Positions 34,600 through 46,078 of a stretch of DNA of 64,000 nucleotides are shown here, piece by piece (position 1 is the stretch's first letter; the number at the start of each line of letters is the position of its first letter). The notes beneath the pieces are model-generated. The model had not been told where the DNA came from. It saw only the letters and a program-made list of their open reading frames with translations, and did no database searches. The stretch is from contig OX365950.1 in the NCBI GenBank assembly GCA_947247005.1, forward strand, positions 10,738,720-10,802,719, in the 5' to 3' direction. Source of the DNA: Spisula solida (taxonomy: Eukaryota > Mollusca > Bivalvia > Venerida > Mactridae). A program made the translations under genes and the position numbers.

Positions 34600-35631
34600 T
34601 GGTAAAATCTGACTTGTCCGTAGATTAAAAATGTTCATATAATGTTATTGATGTTTTACCCCCAATACATCGCATTTAGCTTAAAGCATAGACAACTTGA
34701 CCTGCATGGTGATATGTACCTCTCACAGTGATTTACTGTCAAGTTAAATTAATTATAACAGCGTAGTAAACATATTCCCAAAAATCATACTTTTCGTGAC
34801 AATTGTGTATGTTCTATCCTAAAAATTATATATTTTGCACCATACCATGATTTAAAATGATTGTTATCATTAATAAAACATTACTATAGATCATATTATA
34901 GTAATTACAATTGTAATTACCAAATAAAATGAAACATGACATAGAATTCTATTAGTTCCGAAAATCCGCATTTTCCGTTATATTATTTAGTATTTACCCC
35001 CGAAATTCCACATTTGTACCTAAGCCTATCTCAATGTGTTTAATATCGTCATCGCAAGTCACTATTAAGCTATCACAGCGATTATTTACCAAACATAATG
35101 GCCATTGACGTTAAATTTCACCGATTCCGAAAATTTGCACTTTTAAACGCAATTTTTAATCTTTTACCCCCAAAATACCACATTTTGTACCATAGCCTAG
35201 CTTAAGATGTTTAATATCTTCATCGCAAGTCACTATATAACTATCACAGCGATTATTTACCAAATATAATCATTATGGCTAATGACGTTATAGACCACCG
35301 ATTCCGAAAATTCGCACTTTTCTTTGCACTTTTTAACGTTTTACCCCAAAATACCTCCTTTTGCATAAATGCATGGCACTAAAATTTTGCAGTCTTCAAG
35401 TGCAACTTAATAACTACATATAAATGTGATTTATTATAAAATATGATTATAAATAACAAATGTTGTTCACCGATTCCAAAAATTCGCAGTTTCGTTAATA
35501 TTTTGGAACTTTAACCCCAATTTTCTCAAAATGCTCAAGGGTGACACAATGTCACCCGTCAGAAATTCCATATGAAAGGTCTTGTCTACTGAAATCAGCA
35601 AAGAAAAAAACTTTATACTCCAATGCAAGGT
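34600..35631 (-). repeat. Right arm of foldback 1
   Basis: Reverse-complement copies of the ~175-bp subrepeats, with CACCGATTCCGAAAATTTGC-like motifs near 35,470, 35,300, 35,120 and diverged forms near 34,967 and 34,780. The best match to the left arm is in the outer ~400 bp. Confidence 0.72.
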
Positions 35632-36650
35632 ATATTGGGTTTGGGGCCGGTGTCTCATGAAAAACACAAGTTCTATGAATTTTACAAGTTTAACGAAGTG
35701 CGCATGCGCGAAGGGTTGCGCGTTTTGCGGCATGAAAAATACAAGTTGGACGGTAATGACGGATCGATGTTTACAAATTCCTTGCAGAAAACAAGTACAG
35801 TAAGTGTCACACATTATTTTGTTTGATATGAATAACTTTGAAGCATATTTTCTGACATATATTTGTACAGCATGACTGTCCGAGAATGCTACGTAACTAG
35901 ATCTAATCACGAACTTACCAATCCATCTTCCGCACATGCCGAAAACTGGTTTGTTATTGTCAAAACGAAAGTAGAACTTGCATACTCTTGCTATCTGACC
36001 GTCGGGTTTTTACAAAGTATGTAATTATTTAATTTGCGCAATACTGTAGTGAAAAAAACAAGTGTTTTTATGTTGCCACAAATAAAAAATAGATCTAGTT
36101 CTAAGAACGTTATCAATTCCAGGGGGGGTCCGACCAGCTATTTTCAGGAGCGTAGTTAGCGCAATTTATTCTACTTCATTTATTTGTGTGTCATGGGCGT
36201 AAGAGAAGGGGCCAGTCCCCCCAATGTTAGGACAAGGGGGGGGCCAATCAATGTTAGGACAGGGGGGGAGCCAACATATCGTTTGCTTGCACCCGGACCC
36301 CCCCCCCCCCCCCTACTTACAATACTAGTTTAATTAAGATAAGGTTAATTTCTTGCCCGCTCTTTTGACAAGCAAACAACCTAGTAAATATATCTTGCCA
36401 TAGTAATCATATCCACAAGCATTCACCATAAGCTATTAACACCATTTTGAAGACGCTCCTACGCCCACGTGTGTGTGCCCGAAATTTTGTGTGCAAAATT
36501 TGTGAAATATATGTTGCGTATAAATCTAATCACTGTATTATCATTTCTTGCGGTGATACATATACATCAAACTGTATAACTTATTGTGAGCAAGAGCACC
36601 TGAAACTTCACTTTATGACTTATCGCAAAGCTATCAATTCAGTGTGTACG
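35632..36650. other. Intergenic with CpG-rich patch and G/C runs
   Basis: A short CpG-rich patch (GCGCATGCGCGAAGG) lies at 35,701-35,715. AATGTTAGGACA followed by long G runs occurs twice at about 36,220-36,270, and a 16-base C run lies at 36,298-36,313. On the minus strand ATGTGCGGAAGATGGATTG is followed by GTAAGT at about 35,937-35,914, which could be a first exon, but no continuation was found. Confidence 0.4.
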
Positions 36651-36805
36651 CAGGGCTCGACACTAACACTGGCCCGCTGGTCCGAGACCAGTGAAAATCC
36701 AGAAGGACCAGTGAAAATTCTGAAGGACCAGTAACTGTCCTATTTACAAATTGGGCACTTTTGCCCTGTCGGACCAGTGGCCAAAATAGTTAGTGTCTAG
36801 GCCTG
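36651..36805. mobile_element. 155-bp hAT-like MITE with 5-bp target duplication
   Basis: Ends CAGGGCTCGACACTAAC and, in reverse complement, CAGGCCTAGACACTAAC (15 of 17 identical). The flanks carry the same GTACG (36,646-36,650 and 36,806-36,810). The interior repeats GGACCAGTGAAAAT. CAGGG-type ends suggest a hAT relative, but hAT duplications are usually 8 bp, and GTACGAC is locally repetitive. Confidence 0.5.
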
Positions 36806-36949
36806 GTACGACCACGAAGTTTAACATGCGTGGTACGACTTCTTGGGATGGTCATAAGTTGACTCTTTTATACACTGAAATTCTATGCATTTAAATTAAA
36901 GACTATAGGTGCTTTATTTGTAGTGTGTATAGGTTATTGGATTTTAATA

Positions 36950-37136
36950 TGCACCAGTCAATTGAAACCACGCCCCTGCCCCAACCCGGGGAAGGGAGAG
37001 GGTACAGTCCTGCCGGGAGGAAAAGGGTGTGGCAATTTGCGAGAATTTTACCATCTGTATGGCCCTTGGTAAAACAAAAGTAAAACTCCCCCTGTTCCCC
37101 GGGGTTGGGCGGCTGTGGTTTCAATTGACTGGTGCA
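36950..37136. mobile_element. 187-bp TA-flanked MITE with 22-bp perfect TIRs
   Basis: Both ends begin TGCACCAGTCAATTGAAACC, perfect for 22 bp and similar beyond (a CCCAACCCCGGGGAA-like block on both arms). TA flanks each side (36,948-36,949 and 37,137-37,138). No coding capacity. Confidence 0.85.
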
Positions 37137-37138
37137 TA

Positions 37139-38370
37139 ACTAAAATAGCAATCAACTCAATTATGAAGATGGCCAGATTCACCATATTGACATTAATAAT
37201 AATAATACAATAAAACCTGTTTTCCGGATTATGGAATGAATTGTACAACAATGTTCTAAGTGTTCTGATTGACCCGAGGGGGTTGGTTGTACAATGCAAT
37301 TATTTTTGACAAAAGAAGGAATTTGTAAAAATTCTTATACAGTTTATCACAATTACAATACTATTTCACATCCATTTTCATAAATGATTAATTGCCATTG
37401 GTATCAAGATTGTTAAGCGACAGTGTTGAATGAAATACAATATTTCAAATAAAAAGCATTTTTAGGACTATTTTCGCTATTTAAAAACAAAAAAAGTTTA
37501 ATGATATTGTGCAATAATTTTATAACCGGTATACTTTTTCATATTTAAACATTGAAAAATAGCAGATTTATACAATCCCCCTATGCAGCCTATTGGCCAT
37601 ATCCTTTTCTACCCCCCTGACCGTCAAATCCTGGATACAGGACAAATGGTTTTATCCTATGATGTTGATATCAATTAAAGCTCAGTTTGAAGAGATTTGG
37701 CCTGTACGTGAAGGATCCCGGGTTTCGACTCCACAGTCAGGCTGCATATTTTTCTCATCCTGTTATACATTTAGCACTGAAAATCTACAAGGGTTGGAAC
37801 AACTCTCTTGTTTGGGTTGGGTCCGGACAGACTAGCCTCAATATGTAGGATCTAACATGTATAAATAATATGACATAGTTAACATTATTGTGAAATTTCC
37901 TGGGGGTCAATGCATGGTTCCAGCTATTTTTCTCAGATGGTCTGACACATTTAATTTAGCCATATAGTTCAGTTTTATTCATAATGTAAAGTGGGGAGAG
38001 GTTATTGCACTCTAAAATAGCCCAGACTTTCTCAAAAGGGGATAATAATTATATAGTCTGGCAGTATTTGCAATGAACAGGGGAATGTCTTCTATGCCAA
38101 ATGTTTTCCCATTTACTTATATTCGAGATACTACCATAACAGATTCTGGATGATGACACTTTGGAGAACTCCCACAACAAGGCCCATGTTCACAAATTAA
38201 TCAGTATAAACAATTGTACAATCAAACTTAAAGCTTAAAGCACCTGTAGCTGTTACATATTTATAAGTCCAATACTACATGGATTCAAAATATACAGCCT
38301 TAAATAATGGTTAATATGAAAATGAGCCCCCTACCAATGATTACAGTCTTAAATGAGGCCATTTTGTAGC
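37139..38370. other. No gene; possible tRNA-like SINE remnant
   Basis: GGATCCCGGGTTTCGACTCC near 37,713 resembles a Pol III B box, but no A box or body matching the other SINEs is clear. Diverged outlying units of the 103-bp satellite may begin near 38,340. Confidence 0.35.
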
Positions 38371-41300
38371 TGACTATGAAATCTGGCTCATATAGTTTGT
38401 TACTTAGTCTAGTTATGAGATCATAATTATAACAATTTGTGAGATTGTACTTTAACTTGCGGTTTACATGGCTGTAAATGATTTCTCAATCATATAGTTT
38501 GTACTTATATGTAGTCTAGTAATGAGGTCAGATATAGTTGCGATGGTAGAGATTGTACATTTACTTGCAGTTTTCATAGCTGTTAATGATTTCTCAATCA
38601 TATAGTTTATTACTTAGTGTAATTATGAGGTCAGATACAGTCACAATTGGTGAGATTATACATTTACTTGCAGTTTTCATAGCTGTTAATGAAATCTCAA
38701 TCATACAGTTTATTACAATGTACTTAGTGTAGTTATGAGGTCAGATATGGTTGCGATGGTTGAGATTGTACATTTACTTGCAGTTTTCATAGCTGTTAAT
38801 GGTATCTCAATCATATAGTTTGTTACTTAGTGTAGTTATGAGGTCAGATATAGTCACAATTGGTGAGATTGTACATTTACTTGCAGTTTTCATAGCTGTT
38901 AATGATATCTCAATCATATAGTTTGTTACTTAGTGTAGTTATGAGGTCAGATATAGTCACCATTGGTTAGATTGTACATTTACTTGCAGTTTTCATAGCT
39001 GTTAATGATATCTCAATCATATAGTTTGTTACTTAGTGTAGTTATGAGGTCAGATACAGTCACAATTGGTGAGATTCTACATTTACTAGCAGTTTTCATA
39101 GCTGTTAATGATATCTCAATCATATAGTTTGTTGCTTAGTCTAGTAATGAGGTCAGATATAGTTGCGATGGGTGAGATTGTACATTTACTTGCAGTTTTC
39201 ATAGCTGTTAATGATATCTCAATCATATAGTTTGTTACTTAGTGTAGTTATGAGGTCAGATATAGTCACAATTTGTGAGATTGTACATTAACTTGCAGTT
39301 TTCATAGCTGTTAATGATATCTCAATCATATAGTTTGTTACTTAGTGTAGTTATGAGGTCAGATACAGTCACAATTGGTGAGATTATACATTTACTTGCA
39401 GTTTATATAGCTGTTAATGATATCTCAATCATACAGTTTATTACTTAGTGTAGTTATGAGGTCAGATATAGTTGCGATGGTTGAGATTGTACATTTACTT
39501 GCAGTTTTCATAGCTGTTAATGATATCTCAATCATATAGTTTGTAACTTAGTGTAGTTATGAGGTCAGATATAGTCACAATTGGTGAGATTGTACATTTA
39601 CTTGCAGTTTTCATAGCTGTTAATGATATCTCAATCATATAGTTTGTTACTTAGTGTAGTTATGAGGTCAAATATAGTCACAATTGGTGAGATTGTACAT
39701 TTACTTGCAGTTTTCATAGCTGTTAATGATATCTCAATCATATAGTTAGTTTGTTACTTAGTGTAGTTATGAGGTCAAATATAGTCACAATTGGTGAGAT
39801 TGTACATTTACTTGCAGTTTTCATAGCTGTTAATGATATCTCAATCATATAGTTTGTTACTTAGTGTAGTTATGAGGTCAGATATAGTCACCATTGGTTA
39901 GATTGTATATTTACTTGCAGTTTTCATAGCTGTTAATGATATCTCAATCATATAGTTTGTTACTTAGTGTAGTTATGAGGTCAGATACAGTCACCATTGG
40001 TGAGATTCTACATTTACTAGCAGTTTTCATAGCTGTTAAATTAAATGATATCTCAATCATATAGTTTGTTGCTTAGTCTAGTAATGAGGTCAGATATAGT
40101 TGCCATGTGTGAGCTTGTACATTTACTTGCAGTTTTCATAGCTGTTAATGATATCTCAATAGTATAGTTTATTACTTAGTGTAGTTATGAGGTCAGATAT
40201 AGTTGCGATGGGTGAGATTGTACATTTACTTGCAGTTTTCATAGCTGTTAATGATATCTCAATCATATAGTTTGTTACTTAGTGTAGTTATGAGGTCAGA
40301 TACAGTCACAATTGGTGAGCTTCTACATTTACTTGCAGTTTTCATAGCTGTTAATGATATCTCAATCATATAGTTTATTACTTAGTGTAGTTATGAGATC
40401 AGATATAGTTGCGATGGATGAGATTGTACATTTACTTGCAGTTTTCATAGCTGTTAATGATATCTCAATCATATAGTTTGTTACTTAGTGTAGTTATGAG
40501 ATCAGATACAGTCACCATTGGTGAGATTCTACATTTACTAGCAGTTTTCATAGCTGTTAAATAAATGAAATCTCAATCATATAGTTTGTTACTTAGTGTA
40601 GTTATGAGGTCAGATATAGTTGCGATGGGTGAGATTGTACATTTACTTGCAGTTTTCATAGCTGTTAATGATATCTCAATAGTATAGTTTATTACTTAGT
40701 GTAGTTATGAGGTCAGATATAGTTGCGATGGGTGAGATTGTACATTTACTTGCAGTTTTCATAGCTGTTAATGATATCTCAATCATAGAGTTTGTTACTT
40801 AGTCTAGTTATGAAGTCATGTAAAGTCACAATTGGTGAGATTGTACATTTACTTGCAGTTTTCATAGCTGTTAATGATATCTCAATCATATAGTTTGTAA
40901 CTAAGTGTAGTTATGAGGTCAGATATAGTCACAATTGGTGAGATTGTACATTTACTTGCAGTTTTCATAGCTGTTAATGGTATCTCAATCATATAGTTTG
41001 TTACTTAGTGTAGTTATGAGGTCAAATATAGTCACAATTGGTGAGATTGTACATTTACTTGCAGTTTTCATAGCTGTTAATGATATCTCAATCATATAGT
41101 TTGTTACTTAGTGTAGTTATGAGGTCAGATATAGTCACAATTGGTGAGATTCTACATTTACTTGCAGTTTTCATAGCTGTTAATGATATCTCAATCATAT
41201 AGTTTATTACTTAGTGTAGTTATGAGATCAGATATAGTTGCGATGGATGAGATTGTACATTTCCTTGCAGTTTTCATAGCTGTTAATGATTTCTCCATCA

Positions 41301-43000
41301 TATAGTTTGGTACTTAGTCTAGTAATGAGGTCAGATATAGGTGCGATGGTAGAGATTGTACATTTACTTGCAGTTTTCATAGCTGTTAATGATATCTCAA
41401 TAATATAGTTTATTACTTAGTGTAGTTATGAGGTCAGATATAGTTGCGATGGTAGAGATTGTACATTTACTTGCAGTTTTCATAGCTGTTAATGATATCT
41501 CAATCATATACAATGTAGTTTGTTACTTAGTGTAGTTATGAGGTCAGATATAGTCACAATTGGTGAGATTGTACATTTACTTGCAGTTTTCATAGCTGTT
41601 AATGATATTTCAATCATATAGTTTGTTACTTAGTCTAGTAATGAGGTCAGATATAGTTGCGATGGGTGAGATTGTACGTTTATTTGCAGTTTTCATAGCT
41701 GTTAATGATACAAAAATGTATCTCAATCATATAGTTTGTTATTTAGTGTAGTTATGAGGTCAGATATAGTCACAATTGGTGAGATTGTACATTTACTTGC
41801 AGTTTTCATAGCTGTTAATGATATCTCAATCATATAGTTTGTTACTTAGTCTAGTAATGAGGTCAGATATAGTTGCGATGGGTGAGATTGTACGTTTATT
41901 TGCAGTTTTCATAGCTGTTAATGATACAAAAATGTATCTCAATCATATAGTTTGTTATTTAGTGTAGTTATGAGGTCAGATATAGTTGCGATGGCTGACA
42001 TTGTACATTTACTTGCAGTTTTCATAGCTGTTAATGATATCTCAAAGTATATAATTTATTACTTAGTGTAGTTATGAGGTCAGATATAGTTGCGATTGGT
42101 GAGATTGTACATTAACTTGCAGTTTTCATAGCTGTTGATGATATCTCAGTCATATAGTGGGTTACCTTGTCTAGTTATGAGGTCATATATAGCCACAATT
42201 GGTGAGATTGTATGTTAACTTGCAGTTTTCATAGCTGTTAATGATATCTCAGTCATATAATTTGTAACTTAGTCTAGTAATGAGGTCATCTATAGTTGCG
42301 ATTGGTGAGATTGTTAATTTACTTGCAGTTTTCATAGCTGTTAATGATATCTCAGTCATATAGTGGGTTACTTAATCTAGTTATGAGGTCATATATAGCC
42401 ACAATTGGTGAGATTGTACATTTACTTGCAGTTTTCATAACTGTTGATGATATCTCAATCATATAGTGGGTTACTTAGTCTAGTTATGAGGTCAAATATA
42501 GCCACAATTGGTGAGATTGTACATTTACTTGCAGTTTTCATAACTGTTGATGATATCTCAATCATATAGTGGGTTACTTAGTCTAGTTATGAGGTCAAAT
42601 ATAGCCACAATTGGTGAGATTGTATGTTAACTTGTAGTTTTCTTAGCTGTTGATGATAACTCAGTCATATAGTTTATTACTTAGTCTAGTTATGAGGTCA
42701 TATATAGTCATAATTGGTGTGATTGTACATTTTATTGCAATTTTCAAAGCTGTTGTTGATATCTGACTCATATAATTTGTTGCTTAGTCTAGTTATGGGG
42801 TCATATATAATTGCGATTGGTGAGTATGTACATTTACTTGCAGTTTTCATAGCTGTTGATGATATTTCATTCATATAGTTTATTAGTTAGTCTAGTTATG
42901 ATGTCATATATAGTCACGATTGATGAGATTGGGTATTTACTTGCAGTTTTCATAGCTGTTAATGAAATCAATCTCATATAGTTTGTTACTTAGTATAGTT
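38371..43000 (+). repeat. 103-bp satellite array, about 45 units
   Basis: The consensus contains TGTACATTTACTTGCAGTTT, TCATAGCTGTTAATGATATC, TCAATCATATAGTTTGTTAC and TTAGTGTAGTTATGAGGTCA; successive GTACATTTAC motifs are 103 bp apart (for example 38,871 and 38,974). Two unit types differ after GATATAGT: CACAATTGG versus TGCGATGG. Edge units are the most diverged, the middle is most homogeneous, and units from about 42,100 form a separate subtype (GTGGGTTACTTAGTC). No long reading frame. Confidence 0.92.
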
Positions 43001-43339
43001 TTAAGAACATAATAGTCGCAATTTGCTGGATTTTCTTCAGTTTTACAAAACCACTGGCCCAGTGTATACATTGTACATGACTGTAAATGATGGAAATTTT
43101 GCTGCATTTAACCAAAACTTTTGTTCACAAGGCTAGAGAAGTTGAATAATAATGACATAAATGTTACCGTCCCCTTCCCATGAGATAATGTCACTGTTGG
43201 GGTTCTAGTTCACAACAATTCTTTGTTTATTTCAGCCAATTTATTGCTATACAAGAAGTTTCTGCAGTTGCAAGTAAACTATTAAGCCTTTCAAGGACCA
43301 GAAACTGACATATGAAGTCTTCATTTATGGTATGTATTA

Positions 43340-43413
43340 AATTATTAATACATTGCCTAAAACCCCACCAGAAGAATTATTAATACATTGCCTAAAACCC
43401 CACCAGAAGAATT
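43340..43413 (+). repeat. 37-bp direct duplication
   Basis: TTAATACATTGCCTAAAACC followed by CCACCAGAAGAATT occurs twice back to back with no visible differences, indicating a very recent duplication. Confidence 0.85.
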
Positions 43414-43705
43414 CATGAATAATTCACATTTTGTTGTTCATGAACAGTTCATTACATTTCTGTTCTATATGTCAATGTCTGATTTCCTGTTCACGACTGT
43501 CAGTGAACAGTTCATGAACCATAGTTCTTCACAAATTCATGAACTAAGGTTTAAATGCTGTAATAAGTTCATAAACCACACCGATTGGTCAGCCACTGCT
43601 AAATGAATAAGATTACTTCATGAAGTATTCATGAACAACCCATAAAATAAAGTAAGTGCATTAAAATGAAGCGACGAGTCAAGTGTTCATGAAATCATGA
43701 ACAAT
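43411..43705. repeat. Cluster of TTCATGAA palindromes
   Basis: At least seven TTCATGAA octamers lie within ~290 bp (near 43,411, 43,438, 43,511, 43,537, 43,618, 43,629 and 43,685), often extended to GTTCATGAAC. Probably a dispersed repeat; any binding function is unknown. Confidence 0.6.
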
Positions 43706-43737
43706 ATTTGGTAGGGGAGTGACCATTCGGATTTATC

Positions 43738-43922
43738 CCTGCCTAATTCACCAATGACCTCTGGCTTCTAGGGGGATCCCAGACAGAAAGTTTGTGTGAT
43801 ACAAATAATCTGTGTCGTTACCCTAGCTCTGTTCGAATAGATTCCTTGTTTCACTAACATACCCGGGACATCGGGATTGGTAGTCCAGAGCACTAACGAC
43901 TTGGCCACCGTGCTTCCGCTAT
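43738..43922 (-). mobile_element. tRNA-derived SINE, family C (copy 1)
   Basis: On the minus strand the head reads CACGGTGGCCAAGTCGTTAG then GATGTCCCGGGT, and the element ends with GAGGTCATTGGTGAATTAGG. The same tail is in the copy at 52,222-52,507. Confidence 0.6.
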
Positions 43923-45218
43923 AAATAATAGTATGTATTTATATGTTTCAGAATGCAGAAATGTATTTTACTGGATGTGCCCTCCCCCCACAAGTAATGC
44001 AAGTTCACTGCATTATGAAATGTCAGTAGATATATAGGCTCATGTAGTATCCGAAAGAAGATGTGTGCAACATGCAAGGGTGCAAACAAAAAAGAGAAGT
44101 TGCTGCAGCTTTGTACATTGTTGTATGTTGTAGATGGTCCTATCTGAATGGTTTTAAAATAAACCAGGCTGCTGCATTACTAAAAGACTATGACTGTGTG
44201 ATGTGTACTGCCATGTATAATCAAGCCACAGTTAAGTGTTAAGTGATACCACTCATACAAGTTCAGTTCTATGTGTAATCACAATGCATTTGGGTCAGTT
44301 GTGTTTCTCAAATGTAATGTAATGTTACATTTTGAAAATCAATGGCTCATTATGCATGTAAACTTTTAAAATGGCTAAACTTAAAATGTGTGCACCTTAA
44401 TAGTTAATAGTGGTATCAGTTACAACAGCATGTATAGTCTATTTAATTAGGTCTGTCACTTGAATACGAACATTACAATATCATAACATTGTATTTTTTA
44501 TTGTTTTTAACATTTCAATTTGAGAAATGGGCAGTGAAAACCAATACCTTATTCTCTAAGCTACATACTAATATACGTAATGTCTATTAAAATAATAAAT
44601 TAATAAGAGAGATTGCAATGTCGATGTACACGATGTTATGTAAACAAGTGACCAACCCAATTAATCAATTTATACATTGTAATACTGAGCTATTATAAGA
44701 GATTCAGCCTTTGTTTTTACATAATCAGGGTATTTTGTTTATTTTGCTCATAAATTATTTTACTGTAACATATCCAGAAAAGCTGTGCTCTGCTGGTTGA
44801 GTGCTGCCTTCCCTGTCTGACTTAATATAATATTGTTGTACTGTGATTTCAAATAAATCTCAACTGCTCTACTGCAGTTAAAAACACAGGTAGCCGTATC
44901 ATTGAAAAAGATTTAAAAATAAATTATGTTTAAATGAATTTCTGTTATTAGCAATGATACAGTTACCTGTTCTTAATCAAACCTGCTACTTCTGTTTGAG
45001 ATATATCATATATTGTTTTGCATTTGTATTTTCATTAGCTCACCAGTCACACACAATTAGATATAGTGACATTGAACTTCTGAAGATGTGTCCAGTAGGT
45101 GTACAAGTTTTTGTGATCAGCCATTGTCCTTCTTTCATACAGCTGTCAGTGTTATTTTTAAGTAGGGGCATATAGGTTAAGTTAAGCTACTAGTTCTGGA
45201 TGACTGCTTCCAGCAAAT
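43923..45218. other. No recognised gene; one dispersed motif copy
   Basis: Contains CTTCCCTGTCTGACTTAATA (44,808-44,827), identical to the intron-4 copy at 12,246. The rest is AT-rich with no supported gene. Confidence 0.45.
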
Positions 45219-45490
45219 TAATTGTTCAGCCACCCTTTGTCATTTTACTTCCCCTGGTCATTGGGTTTCCTAAGAAAACCTGAGTTATAGTCTTCCCCAG
45301 AGAGACTATTTCTCTCCTGGTTGGTGTGCAACCAACATCGAAATACAGCACCCAGGGATATCAAACATGTACAGACAACACCCTCAGAGGTACTAATTCA
45401 CACATGGGTTAGGTGGAGCAGACGGGATCAAACCCAGGACTTCTGGAACCCACAAAATATATAACCTCGATGCTGTCTGTACTTTCGTCT
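45219..45490 (-). mobile_element. tRNA-derived SINE, family B (copy 2)
   Basis: Minus-strand B-box-like GGGTTTGATCCCGTC is followed by GCACACCAACCAGGAGAGAA, TAGTCTCTCTGGGGAAGAC and AAAGGGTGGCTGAACAA, matching the 33.1-kb copy throughout the body. The A-box end is diverged. Confidence 0.7.
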
Positions 45491-45747
45491 GTTTGTCTGT
45501 CAGAAGGTAACTTGTATGTGTTGAACTCCACTAAAACTGCATATAGAATTTCTTGTGCTTTTATGTTTGCACTGTTTATCCAGATGCATATGATGGACAG
45601 CTGGCTCATTAAACCAGTTCCGTGGATTAACTTGGATTAATATAATTATGAATGTCATGTATGTAATTTTAATGATCAAAATTGTCTTTTTTATATTTTA
45701 CAGCAATAAAAGTGGGAATTTCATATATTTTTTTTATTTTCATTTTT

Positions 45748-46062
45748 ATGCCCCCGTATCGATAGATCGGGAGGCATATAGTGATTCACCTGTCCGTCCG
45801 TTCGTCCGTCAGCCGTCCGTTTGTCCGTCAGCCGTCCGTTCGTCCGTCCTGGTTAACCCAAATTGACCGTTTTTCTAGCAGCATTATGGCTTGCTACAAA
45901 GCTTCCAAACTTGCATGGATGTTGTATATGAACACTCTCCACACACCTGTATCACCTGACCCCATTTTGACCTTCACCTTGACCTAATTTTGGACTTAGA
46001 CTTATTTATGGACAAGGCTTCCACAGGGGGCATAAGCGTTTATTGAACGCAGTCTTGTTCTT
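45748..46062. repeat. Dispersed TATGCCCCC-type repeat with (CCGTCCGT)n
   Basis: Starts TTATGCCCCCGTATCG and ends near CAGGGGGCATAAGCG, forming short inverted ends. The interior has a CCGTCCGTTCGTCCGTCAG microsatellite (about 45,791-45,849) and TGACCTTCACCTTGACCT. This class is widespread in marine invertebrate genomes; its transposon class is not settled here. Confidence 0.55.
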
Positions 46063-46078
46063 ATAGTCATTCAGTCAT

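Larger units (their letters stand above)
32400..34600. repeat. Core of foldback 1: degenerate ~50-60 bp minisatellite
   Basis: Loose recurrence of motifs such as ACCAGGAAT, GGAATGGCTGTT, CAGCAGTGTAAGGTA and TACCCTATAGA suggests an ancient tandem repeat decayed beyond clear unit boundaries. Two tRNA-derived SINE insertions interrupt it. Confidence 0.45.
31298..35631. mobile_element. 4.3-kb foldback structure with long inverted arms
   Basis: The left arm starting ACCTTGCATTGGAGTATAAA (31,298) is the near-exact reverse complement of the right arm ending at 35,631. High similarity holds for at least ~400 bp and continues, more diverged, for about 1 kb per side. Each arm is built of ~175-bp subrepeats. 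The core (about 32,400-34,600) is unrelated and holds a degenerate minisatellite and SINEs. No transposase frame is visible and no target duplication was found, so the outer ends may lie a little further out (weak similarity continues around GGCCC). It fits a foldback-type non-autonomous transposon; an inverted duplication is the alternative. Confidence 0.72.

Noticed and set aside
35467..35937. 156-codon minus-strand ORF
   Set aside because: It overlaps the outer right arm of foldback 1 and matches no protein family I recognise; the arm sequence is repeated in inverted orientation at 31.3 kb.
35914..35937. Minus-strand ATG followed by a strong donor as a first exon
   Set aside because: No acceptor or downstream coding exon could be linked to it; it may be chance.
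38371..43000. CRISPR-like array
   Set aside because: The 103-bp units are contiguous with no unique spacers, in a eukaryotic context.
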